From positions 1 to 64,000 of the forward strand of contig NZ_FZOK01000009.1 of the NCBI RefSeq assembly GCF_900188245.1: DNA of 64,000 bases, in the 5' to 3' direction. The DNA is from Belliella buryatensis. Its GTDB lineage: Bacteria; Bacteroidota; Bacteroidia; Cytophagales; Cyclobacteriaceae. Below the pieces are notes generated by a model. That model was given only the letters and a program-made list of their open reading frames with translations, ran no database searches and was not told where the DNA came from. The translations under genes were made by a program, and so were the position numbers. This document shows positions 36,707 through 44,277 of the stretch, piece after piece (position 1 is the first letter of the stretch; every line of letters starts with the position of its first letter).

Positions 36707-37723
36707 TTATTCTTCAATAGGGCATTCTACTACCCTTGCAGCATCTACGTGAACTCCGTAGAATTTAGCTGCTGGAACTGTAGCAGTAAAGGTAGATCCA
36801 GAAGCATCACCGTGGAAAGCAAACCTTCCTGGAGCCGGATTTCCTGAAGGAGCTTTATCATAACCTTGAATTTTCACATTAGATGCTACATCTTGGAAAG
36901 CACCATCAGCATTCAAAGAGATTGTGATTTCTACTTCTCCATCAACTACAGCACCAAATGATACCGTACCAATTTCATAGTGCTGACCTGCGATCAATGC
37001 TACTTCTTTTCCTGATTCATAAGCTGTGTACATTGCCCAGTTTCCTCTTTCATTGAATCTAGTACCAAATGACCAAGCAGTCTCATCTTTGTAACAAGTA
37101 TCTTCTTCTATTACTGTATCACAGCCGATTCCTGGGTAAGTTATGATACCACAAGCTGGATCATTACCACCTTTAAAAACTGAAGTGGCAGTCATGTCAA
37201 CAGAGAATGCTTTATTCAAAACCAATCTGTACGATACATTACTCGTTCCTGCATCAAACTTAAGAACATCAGTACCTTGAGCACAATCTAAGGAGGCTGA
37301 AGGACCATTGGTAACTGAGGAATCTTCTCCAAAAGTTGGATCAAAAGAAACCCACCCATTACCAATATTAAACTCAGCAGTTACTATATCTCCAAGTTCT
37401 AAACATTCAGCTGGAATTATATTCCAGTGGCTTATATCCTGAGCTCCTTCCCTATTGGCAAAATCCCAAGTCCAAGTAAATGTTCCATCATTGTTATTCT
37501 CTACATTTAAAGAAATGTCATAAGGACCAGCTTCACCTTCATTAGTGTAGCTTCCAACTCTAGCATTTAGAAAGTTTCCAGTATTGATAGGGCTGGACTT
37601 TCTCATAATTTCTGAATCCAATGTACGATCCAAATCTTCCATTTGTGCACAAGCCATCATTCCGAAGACCAGCGCTACGCTCCAAAGCGTCGCTTTGAAA
37701 TAGTTTGTAAATGTGTTTTTCAT
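36707..37723 (-). CDS. Surface lipoprotein paralogue with the shared C-terminal domain
   Basis: A 338-residue protein. The signal ends LVFGMMAC, followed by AQMEDLDRTLDSE, close to the CQEMETLDSNLLDR start of its neighbour. The middle part differs (NVENNNDGTFTWTWDF, GNGWVSFDPTFGED). The last 125 residues, from CYKDETAWSFG to FYGVHVDAARVVECP, are clearly homologous to the other protein, including GDAFQ- and PSGNPAPG-like segments. It has its own promoter and terminator, so the two are independently transcribed paralogues. Confidence 0.75.
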   Translation of the reverse strand: MKNTFTNYFKATLWSVALVFGMMACAQMEDLDRTLDSEIMRKSSPINTGNFLNARVGSYTNEGEAGPYDISLNVENNNDGTFTWTWDFANREGAQDISHWNIIPAECLELGDIVTAEFNIGNGWVSFDPTFGEDSSVTNGPSASLDCAQGTDVLKFDAGTSNVSYRLVLNKAFSVDMTATSVFKGGNDPACGIITYPGIGCDTVIEEDTCYKDETAWSFGTRFNERGNWAMYTAYESGKEVALIAGQHYEIGTVSFGAVVDGEVEITISLNADGAFQDVASNVKIQGYDKAPSGNPAPGRFAFHGDASGSTFTATVPAAKFYGVHVDAARVVECPIEE

Positions 37724-37760
37724 AATGTTAAATTGATATAAGGAGTTATCGATTAGATTA

Positions 37761-37768
37761 CAAATATA
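37761..37768 (-). promoter_or_regulatory. -7 element TATATTTG
   Basis: An exact TAnnTTTG match on the minus strand, 37 bases upstream of the ATG at 37723, identical to the -7 element of the paralogous gene. No TTG is found at the expected -33 distance. The remaining bases up to 38049 are AT-rich, with no gene recognised. Confidence 0.5.
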
Positions 37769-38049
37769 GAACGAGAAACAATTACTTGTATACGAAATAC
37801 ATTTTGATCAATATATGCTAAAATTACCTGAACCTTAAAAACTTATACCAATTCAAAATAAACTATATTTTCACTTTCCCATTGATTTGAAACAATCCTA
37901 AAGAATGATTTTATATGATAAAAGAGGGAGAAAAAAAATAAAAAATATTTGAAAATATTTTTTGCCTGAGCAAAAAGTAAATCTTTCTGAAGACAAAATT
38001 CATCTTTTCTTCATCTAAACCATACCTTCGTGGGAGAGTTTAGACCAAT

Positions 38050-39513
38050 ATGAAGCAAAAAGCAATCGTCATCGGCTCAGGAATCGCAGGAATCGCAGCA
38101 TCCATCAGACTGGCTGTTAAGGGTTTTGAGGTAACCGTCTTTGAGACCAACACTTATCCCGGGGGAAAATTAGCGGAAATCATACTCAATGGTTACCGCT
38201 TCGATGCTGGCCCTTCTCTTTTTACTTTACCAGAACAAGTGGAAGAGCTTTTTGGCTTGGCTGGAAAGAACCCAGAGGATTTTTTTCAATATCAGAAACT
38301 AGCTGTGGCTTGCCACTACTTCTGGGAAGATGGCAAGCGTGTTCATGCCTATGGTGATATAAATGCATTTGCGGAAGAAGTGGAAACCAAACTCGGAGAG
38401 CCGGCCGCTAATGTTCGAAAGGCATTGAAAAGCGCAGCCTACCTATACGAACATTTGGCGCCGTTATTTATGCATAGATCCCTGCATCAATGGAACACTT
38501 GGGTCAATCCACAGGCTTTACGATCGTACCTGAGGATGGGAAAGTTGGGGATTTTTGATACCATGAATGGCTCCAATGAAAAGCAGTTTCAGCAAGAAAA
38601 AACAGTGCAGCTATTTAATAGATATGCCACTTACAATGGATCTGACCCATACCAGACGCCTGCCACACTGAATATCATCCCGCATTTGGAATTCAATATT
38701 GGTGCGTTTTTTCCCAAAAAAGGCATGCACGACATCACTATGAGCTTGTACGAATTGTCCAAGAGCCTCGGTGTCAGCTATCACTTTGGAAAAAAAGTAG
38801 CAGAGATTCTAGTTGACAACAACAAAGCTATTGGTGTTAAAGTTAGAGAAGAAAGCTACTTTGCTGATACCATCATCAATAACATGGACATGGTCAATGC
38901 TTATAAGACCATCCTAAGCAAACAAAAACAACCTAAAAAACTCCTTGATCAGCCCAAATCAAGTTCGGCACTGATTTTCTACTGGGGCATCAAACAGGAA
39001 TTCCCTGAGCTCGACTTACACAACATCCTATTCAGCAAAGATTACAGAGCAGAGTTTGAGCATATCTTCGAGCATGGCACCATCTACCAAGACCCTACAG
39101 TCTACATCAATATCACTTCTGTCTACAAAAAAGATGATGCTCCAGAAGGTTGCATGAATTGGTTTACCATGATCAATGTGCCCAATAACAAAGGTCAAAA
39201 CTGGGATAAAATGATAATAGAAGCTAGAAAAAATATCATCGCCAAAATCAACCGAGTACTTCACACAGACCTGGAGCCATTGATCGAAATAGAAGAAGTA
39301 CTTGAACCACGCAGCATAGAAAGCAAAACATCATCTGCGCAAGGGGCACTCTATGGGAATAGCTCTAATAATAGATATGCAGCCTTCCTTCGTCACGCTA
39401 ATTTTTCTTCGGATATCAAAAACCTTTATTTCTGCGGGGGCAGCGTACATCCCGGCGGAGGGATTCCACTTTGCCTACTCTCTGCCAAAATCATGACAGA
39501 TATGATAGATTAA
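38050..39513 (+). CDS. crtD: Carotenoid desaturase, CrtI/CrtD family
   Basis: A 487-residue FAD-dependent desaturase. The dinucleotide motif is VIGSGIAGIAASIRLAVKGFEVTVFE and the family signature YPGGKLAEIILNGYRFDAGPSLFTLP. The C-terminal FAD contact is FCGGSVHPGGGIPLCLLSAKI. Sequence style matches the 1-hydroxycarotenoid 3,4-desaturase (CrtD) branch common in Bacteroidota, but phytoene desaturase cannot be excluded by eye. No crtB, crtC or cyclase is in the window. The terminator is separated from the stop by a 152-bp insertion. Confidence 0.85.
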   Translation: MKQKAIVIGSGIAGIAASIRLAVKGFEVTVFETNTYPGGKLAEIILNGYRFDAGPSLFTLPEQVEELFGLAGKNPEDFFQYQKLAVACHYFWEDGKRVHAYGDINAFAEEVETKLGEPAANVRKALKSAAYLYEHLAPLFMHRSLHQWNTWVNPQALRSYLRMGKLGIFDTMNGSNEKQFQQEKTVQLFNRYATYNGSDPYQTPATLNIIPHLEFNIGAFFPKKGMHDITMSLYELSKSLGVSYHFGKKVAEILVDNNKAIGVKVREESYFADTIINNMDMVNAYKTILSKQKQPKKLLDQPKSSSALIFYWGIKQEFPELDLHNILFSKDYRAEFEHIFEHGTIYQDPTVYINITSVYKKDDAPEGCMNWFTMINVPNNKGQNWDKMIIEARKNIIAKINRVLHTDLEPLIEIEEVLEPRSIESKTSSAQGALYGNSSNNRYAAFLRHANFSSDIKNLYFCGGSVHPGGGIPLCLLSAKIMTDMID

Positions 39514-39520
39514 AATATTA

Positions 39521-39672
39521 TATGAGTATCCGCAAAGTTGCGGGTTAAGAAAAAAGAGGCATTACAGCATGCGGATACTCGTCCACAGACAATAGTCCAC
39601 AGTCAACCGAAGGTGAAATCATACATTCTTCGATTAATTGTTCGGCTACGTGCAAGTAAGCGGATATACATG
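39521..39672. mobile_element. Putative 152-bp IS1595-related MITE
   Basis: The left end is TATGAGTATCCGC and the right end, inverted, CATGTATATCCGC, both matching the ends of the IS1595-derived element at 59634. Flanks AAATATTA (39513-39520) and AAATATAA (39673-39680) agree in seven of eight bases, the duplication length expected for that family. No transposase part remains. A nested pair, GAGTATCCGC and GCGGATACTC (39524-39533 and 39571-39580), is also present. Confidence 0.6.
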
Positions 39673-39679
39673 AAATATA

Positions 39680-39720
39680 AAGACCTGCCAGGTTCCCGAA
39701 AACCTGGCAGGTCTTTTTTT
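39680..39720 (+). terminator. Strong terminator of the crtD transcript
   Basis: A 15-bp perfect stem, AAGACCTGCCAGGTT with AACCTGGCAGGTCTT (39680-39694 and 39701-39715), loop CCCGAA and T-run. It lies 167 bases after the crtD stop only because of the insertion in between. Confidence 0.9.
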
Positions 39721-39848
39721 AAAACAACAGACCTGATATATTTTTGTTCCTATATTAATAGAAATTGGATACTCATAGATTTTGTTAGGAAGCAATCATA
39801 AATTTATCTTTCATGCAGTTGGAAAGAAACACACAATATTATTAATGT

Positions 39849-40313
39849 TTATTGAAAGTGGTAAAGGAATACCAAGACGCCTGAAAAGGCTGGTTTTTTT
39901 TGATCTTTGATTTCCAATTTCACATTGACTTCAGCTTTGACCGTACCTCGAAGGTTAACAACAGATTTGAGGTTAGCATTGAGTCTCACTTCGTTGTTAA
40001 CCAATACTGGCTGCGCAAATCTTAGAGACTCTATGCCATAATTGATCATCATCTTCAGGTTATGGACATCTACAATCTGTCCCCACAAGTAAGGCACAAT
40101 GGAAAGTGTGAGGTATCCATGTGCAATGGTATCTCCAAAAGCACCCTCAGCCTTTGCTTTTTCTGGATCGGTATGAATCCATTGATGATCCAAAGTGGCA
40201 GTAGCAAATTGATTGATCTGTTCTTGAGTGATTTGATGATAATCGGAGACTCCTAGGTCCTTTCCGATATATTGTTCGAATTCCTCGAAACTTCCAATTC
40301 TTACTAAACTCAT
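39849..40313 (-). CDS. MaoC-like hotdog hydratase
   Basis: About 154 residues of the MaoC/(R)-specific enoyl-CoA hydratase type. The catalytic segment is FATATLDHQWIHTDPEKA with the Asp and His, followed by FGDTIAHGYLTLSIVPYL. It would hydrate 2-enoyl-CoA or a related acyl thioester; the exact substrate is unknown. The ATG at 40313 is used instead of an upstream TTG. Confidence 0.88.
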   Translation of the reverse strand: MSLVRIGSFEEFEQYIGKDLGVSDYHQITQEQINQFATATLDHQWIHTDPEKAKAEGAFGDTIAHGYLTLSIVPYLWGQIVDVHNLKMMINYGIESLRFAQPVLVNNEVRLNANLKSVVNLRGTVKAEVNVKLEIKDQKKPAFSGVLVFLYHFQ

Positions 40314-40393
40314 ATTCAAATAGGTTTTAAAAAAATTAAAGGTACTAATTTTCCAATTATTTTCAGTTTAATTTGCTTGAGAATACCAATGAT

Positions 40394-41212
40394 ATGACTG
40401 AGAAGCATTCCCCAAAATATATTCATGGCTACTTAGAAGAAGAGCAAGAGCGTCTGAGACATCAAGCTCTAGTCATCGAGCGACCCATTTATGATTACAT
40501 TGATTTTTCGGAAAATAAAAATTTGCTAGAGATAGGCTCAGGTGTAGGCGCACAGACAGAAATCTTGTTGAGAAGATTCCCCCAACTACACATTACTGGC
40601 GTAGAATACGAGCCCAAACAAATCGCAAAAGCAGAAAAAAATATGCAGGATCTTGGCTATACTGCCCCTAGGGTTCAATTTATTCAACAAGACGCAAAGG
40701 ACTTACAGCTTTCAGAAAAATACGATGCTGCATTTATTTGTTGGGTATTGGAGCATATTTCAGATCCTATTCAGGTATTGCATAGCATGAAAACTTGTCT
40801 TCTTCCTGGAGCCAAAGTGGTCATAACTGAGGTTTTCAATGCTACGTTTTATACTTTTCCAGAAATGCCAACAGTAAAAAAGTACTGGCAAATCTACAAT
40901 GACTACCAAGTTCAGATCGGAGGAGACCCTCAAGTAGGCGCTAGGCTTGGTGATCTATTAGAAATTGCTGGCTACAGGGCTAAATCCTTGCGCTCTGGTG
41001 GTTTTCATTTAGATAGTCGCAATCCTGAGGACAGAAATACAGTAATGACTTATTGGAAAAACTTGATGAGTAGCGGTGCACCAGCTTTGCTAGAAGAAGG
41101 ATTGATCGACCAAAACCTATTGCTGCAAATGCAAGCAGAAATGGATCAATTGAAAGCTCAAAAAGATGCTGTGTTTTACTATAGATTTATCCAAGCTACT
41201 GCTTTTGTTTAA
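40394..41212 (+). CDS. SAM-dependent methyltransferase, class I
   Basis: About 272 residues. Motif I is NLLEIGSGVGAQTEILLRRFP, the acidic strand-2 end is TGVEYEP, the post-I segment is FIQQDAKDLQ and the strand-4 region is DAAFICWVLEHISDP. The C-terminal third includes a substrate cap. The substrate is unknown. An IS1595-type end lies right after the stop codon. Confidence 0.85.
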   Translation: MTEKHSPKYIHGYLEEEQERLRHQALVIERPIYDYIDFSENKNLLEIGSGVGAQTEILLRRFPQLHITGVEYEPKQIAKAEKNMQDLGYTAPRVQFIQQDAKDLQLSEKYDAAFICWVLEHISDPIQVLHSMKTCLLPGAKVVITEVFNATFYTFPEMPTVKKYWQIYNDYQVQIGGDPQVGARLGDLLEIAGYRAKSLRSGGFHLDSRNPEDRNTVMTYWKNLMSSGAPALLEEGLIDQNLLLQMQAEMDQLKAQKDAVFYYRFIQATAFV

Positions 41213-41219
41213 ATAGAAA

Positions 41220-41350
41220 TATGATTTTCCGAAATTGTGCATCTGAATAAACTGAAAGGCTGATAACAAAGGATAACAACGATGGTCGACAGTCCATGAC
41301 TATCTAAGTTTAGTAAAACAGATCAACTGGTATGAAAGCGGATATACATT
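41220..41350. repeat. Possible degraded IS1595-type MITE
   Basis: It starts TATGATTTTCCG right after a methyltransferase stop and ends GCGGATATACATT ten bases before the mtgA start. The right end with its flank, AAGCGGATATACAT followed by AAATATAA, is nearly identical to the right end at 39659-39680. The left end has decayed and no clean target duplication is visible. Confidence 0.45.
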
Positions 41351-41359
41351 AAATATAAT

Positions 41360-42055
41360 ATGAAAATCTTCAAATGGCTTCTTAGACTAATCGCCAAAAT
41401 AATCCTTTGGTTTTTTGTAATCACAATCGGCCTGACAGTTGTATATAAGTTTGTCCCTGTACCCGTCACGCCATTGATGCTAATCCGCGTTTGGGAGCAA
41501 ACATTTGATGACAAAAAAGAAGTTAGGCTGTACAAGGACTGGGTCCCTATGACCAAAATTTCCAGACATCTTTCTCAAGCAGTCTATGCTGCAGAAGATC
41601 AAAAATTTATGGACCATAATGGCTTTGATAGAGAGGCTATGAAAAAAGCATGGGAAAACAATCAAAAAGGACAACGAGTAAAAGGAGCTAGTACCATTTC
41701 TCAACAAACCTCCAAGAATGTTTTCTTGTGGCCAGCAAGAACTTTGGTAAGGAAAGGCTTTGAGGCTTACTTTACTGTTTTGATAGAATTTATCTGGGGC
41801 AAGGAACGTATCATGGAAGTCTACCTCAATGTGATCGAAATGGGAGAGGGAATCTATGGTGCAGAAGCAGCCGCTCAATATTATTTCAAAAAATCAGCGG
41901 CACAACTCACGCGACAAGAGGCGGCCTTGATTGCAGCGACCTTGCCAAATCCAAGACGATGGTCCCCGGCTAGACCTACACCTTATATATATGGTAGGCA
42001 AGCTTGGATCTTGAGACAGATGAATAACCTGAACCCATTAGGCTTTGGATCATAA
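41360..42055 (+). CDS. mtgA: Monofunctional peptidoglycan glycosyltransferase
   Basis: A 231-residue GT51 enzyme that polymerises glycan strands from lipid II in the inner membrane. It has one N-terminal membrane helix (LIAKIILWFFVITIGLTVVY). The catalytic Glu motif is AAEDQKFMDHNGFD and later motifs are KGASTISQQTSKNVFLW, KERIMEVYLNVIEMGEGIYGAEAAAQ and QEAALIAATLPNPRRWSP. The probable promoter region is occupied by the IS-like repeat just upstream. Confidence 0.93.
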   Translation: MKIFKWLLRLIAKIILWFFVITIGLTVVYKFVPVPVTPLMLIRVWEQTFDDKKEVRLYKDWVPMTKISRHLSQAVYAAEDQKFMDHNGFDREAMKKAWENNQKGQRVKGASTISQQTSKNVFLWPARTLVRKGFEAYFTVLIEFIWGKERIMEVYLNVIEMGEGIYGAEAAAQYYFKKSAAQLTRQEAALIAATLPNPRRWSPARPTPYIYGRQAWILRQMNNLNPLGFGS

Positions 42056-42070
42056 AGAGTATAAAATAAA

Positions 42071-42099
42071 AAAGCCGCGAAACAAAGTTTCACAGCTTT
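42071..42099 (-). terminator. Terminator of the tRNA-like unit
   Basis: On the minus strand AAAGCTGTGAAAC, loop TTT, GTTTCGCGGCTTT, followed by TTTTATTTTAT. The stem has interior mismatches but a good T-run only on the minus strand, 32 bases past the end of the second tRNA-like copy. It may also slow transcription from mtgA. Confidence 0.65.
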
Positions 42100-42130
42100 A
42101 GTCAATTAACAATAAACCCAAAATAACCAG

Positions 42131-42255
42131 CTGTAGGAGAAGGATTCGAACCTCCACGGGGCAGTTGGGCAAAAACACGAGCTCGATATTTGCTTTATCC
42201 TGTGATCCCCACCCCCGAGACAGGAGGGCTTGTCTGCCAGTTTCAACATCCTACA
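42131..42255 (-). tRNA. tRNA-like RNA with hyper-extended variable arm, copy 1
   Basis: Read from 42255 to 42131: acceptor TGTAGGA with TCCTACA, then U8 and G9. The D arm TTG-AAACTGGCAGA-CAA is like tRNA-Leu. The anticodon stem CCCTC/GGGGG holds loop CTGTCTC (anticodon GUC at 42221-42219, Asp in the code). The T arm is GGAGG-TTCGAAT-CCTTC, then G as discriminator, with no encoded CCA. Between anticodon and T arms are about 55 bases forming GGGG/CCCC, CAG/CTG and a distal GC-AAATA/TGTTT-GC stem capped by the palindrome CGAGCTCG. U follows the anticodon where a purine is normal. A role in translation is uncertain. Confidence 0.7.
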
Positions 42256-42303
42256 GTATCATATCATCAAATTTGTAACTCTGATCTTCTATCAGAATAA
42301 TGG

Positions 42304-42427
42304 CTGTAGGAGAAGGATTCGAACCTCCACGAAGCAGTTAGGCGAAACACGAGCTCGATGTTTGCTTTATGCTGTGATCTTCACCCCCGAGACAGGAGGG
42401 CTTGTCTGCCAGTTTCAACATCCTACA
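42304..42427 (-). tRNA. tRNA-like RNA with hyper-extended variable arm, copy 2
   Basis: This copy is upstream in transcription. It is identical to copy 1 in the acceptor, D, anticodon and T arms. The extra arm differs at its base, GAAG/CTTC instead of GGGG/CCCC, and further out has AAACA/TGTTT instead of AAATA/TGTTT. These are compensatory or wobble-consistent changes. The CGAGCTCG cap is kept. The discriminator is again G and CCA is not encoded. The pair is 48 bases apart. Confidence 0.7.
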
Positions 42428-42477
42428 ATTTGTCTTTATTTCAAACTCCTTTGACCTTTTGTCTTTGTTTGATATTT

Positions 42478-42485
42478 CAAAGGTA
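42478..42485 (-). promoter_or_regulatory. -7 element TACCTTTG upstream of the tRNA-like pair
   Basis: An exact TAnnTTTG match on the minus strand about 51 bases before the mature 5' end of copy 2, leaving a short 5' leader. No TTG sits at the standard distance upstream, so the -33 element is weak or absent. Confidence 0.45.
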
Positions 42486-42653
42486 ATAAAACAATCCTTT
42501 TGTTAAAATTTTTGTAACAAATAAGCTTAATTTTTACATTTTATTTATTAAAAAGCTATTTTGTTTACCATATCATCAATTCAGTAGTTAATTTTAATGT
42601 TCGAATTAGAAATTTGAAAATTAGAAGGTGCCTAAAAATCTATTGTGAGTTAA

Positions 42654-42716
42654 TATGATTATCCGCAATGACACAATTATGTGATTTTATCACAAATAAT
42701 TTTGCGGATAATAATA
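42654..42716. repeat. 63-bp palindromic element with TATGATTATCCGC ends
   Basis: TATGATTATCCGCAA at the left and TTGCGGATAATAATA at the right are inverted copies matching at 14 of 15 bases. A smaller palindrome, GTGATTTTATCAC, lies inside. The ends equal those of the IS1595-derived element at 59634. No target duplication is visible. The rest of the gap from 42486 to 42906 shows no gene. Confidence 0.55.
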
Positions 42717-42906
42717 ATCTACGCCAAGGCCTTGGAGTTATTGGTCGATTAGCTATCAGTGCTCCTATTGATCTAAATAACGGTATTTTGTTTGGCGACT
42801 GTTGTAAATGGGGATCTACATATTGAGTTAATTCTTAGAATAATGGATCAAAAAAAGAAATGAAAAGCTAAAAGTGTGATCAGGTGAATGTACTCGACGT
42901 TAGGTA

Positions 42907-44103
42907 TTAATTACAAATTCGCTGACTAGCCTCAGCAGCTTCATTCATTCCCCAGATAGCTGCTTGCTGCAGATCTGCACAGGCAGCCGTTTGATTACCT
43001 AATCGATATTGGGTAATTCCTCTGTGGTAATAGGCTTCTTTGTGATTGGGTTGATAGATGATTACCATACGATAGGCCTGAAGTGCTTCTTGGTATTTTT
43101 TGGCTTTATATAAGACACTTCCTTTAGCCATCCATGCTTGAAGGTGATCTGCTTTTTTGGTAGTCACTTGCTGAAAACAATCTGTTGCTTCCTGATAGCG
43201 ACCAAGCCCCTCTAAACTTAGACCTAAGTAAAAAGTAGCTTCAACATCTTCAGGTTCTAATTTCAATACTTTAGAGAAATCCTCAAATGCATACTCCCAC
43301 TGTTTTGAAATCAAGCGTTGATAGCCTCGTTGTTTATAGGCGGTGGGATTGTCTGGAGCATTTTCTATGCTTTGACTGAAATACTTTTCTGCTAAAAGGC
43401 TTTCTCCTGATTCCTTAGCCAACTCAGCAAGGTACTGATAAGCCATGGGGTGATATGGATTCAAAGACAAAGCCTTGGCAAAATTTTCTTCTGCGGCTTT
43501 TGTGTTGTTAAGTATCAGTAAAGACTTGCCACGACTCAAATAGTAATCTGGCTCTGTAGCATTGATCTGAATGGCTTTTGTAAAGTATTGTGTAGCCAAA
43601 TCATGTCGCCCCAAACCTTGTTCACACAGGCCAAGATGATGATAGATATAATCCTGCTGTTCATTTTGCCTGCTGAGAATCTTATCCACACCAGACTTAT
43701 AAGTAGGCCTTCGGTAAATGATTTCCACGGTTTCTCCTCTTGGAATGTCAAGCAAAACTTTAAAATCATCAATAGCTGATTCGTAATGCCCCATTTTAAA
43801 CCGCATCAATCCCCTGGCAAAATAAGCTTCTGAATGGTATGGATTGAGCTCTAGCAGGATATTGAAGTCTGTAAGCGCTGCCTCTGGATCTCCGATTTTT
43901 TCATAAACCAAAGCCCTGTAATAATAAGGCTCGGCAAAAAATGGTCGCTCTCTGATCACATCAGAAAAAACAAGCAAGGCTTCTAAATCATCCCCAGCGT
44001 CCCATTGCTTGAGCGCTTCTTCCATGCGCTTATCTATGGAAGTATATTGCGCCCAACTCTTGGGAATACAAAACAGCAATAATATAAATACTAGGATTCT
44101 CAT
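42907..44103 (-). CDS. Exported TPR-repeat protein
   Basis: A 398-residue protein with a cleavable signal (LVFILLLFCIPKSWAQ) and about ten tetratricopeptide repeats (for example PYYYRALVYEKIGDPEAALTDFNILLELNP and EATFYLGLSLEGLGRYQEATDCFQ). It ends NQTAACADLQQAAIWGMNEA with Cys residues in the last repeat, a form common in periplasmic Bacteroidota TPR proteins. It serves as a protein-interaction scaffold; the partner is unknown. Confidence 0.85.
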   Translation of the reverse strand: MRILVFILLLFCIPKSWAQYTSIDKRMEEALKQWDAGDDLEALLVFSDVIRERPFFAEPYYYRALVYEKIGDPEAALTDFNILLELNPYHSEAYFARGLMRFKMGHYESAIDDFKVLLDIPRGETVEIIYRRPTYKSGVDKILSRQNEQQDYIYHHLGLCEQGLGRHDLATQYFTKAIQINATEPDYYLSRGKSLLILNNTKAAEENFAKALSLNPYHPMAYQYLAELAKESGESLLAEKYFSQSIENAPDNPTAYKQRGYQRLISKQWEYAFEDFSKVLKLEPEDVEATFYLGLSLEGLGRYQEATDCFQQVTTKKADHLQAWMAKGSVLYKAKKYQEALQAYRMVIIYQPNHKEAYYHRGITQYRLGNQTAACADLQQAAIWGMNEAAEASQRICN

Positions 44104-44277
44104 AGAATTGACTAAAGCAGTGAAAGCTCTGACTCCACAATGATTTGCTCCAAGTCGATCAACCAGGATGATGCATTTGGGTTAATTACAAATCTAAGAA
44201 AGGGTGATTTCTCAAGATTTATACAGCAATCTAATCAATAACTTAAGAATCTGAAAGATGTTAACAAATTAGATTGG

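Noticed and set aside
39538-39801. 87-codon frame downstream of crtD
   Set aside because: It spans a mini-element and a terminator, so it is not a gene.
42131-42427. tmRNA or group I intron-containing tRNA
   Set aside because: Each unit is only about 124 nt with no tag-peptide frame, and the extra bases lie between the anticodon and T arms, not in the anticodon loop. That is too small for a group I intron.
42230-42454. 74-codon plus-strand frame across the tRNA-like region
   Set aside because: It is the antisense reading of conserved RNA; both RNA copies explain the sequence better.
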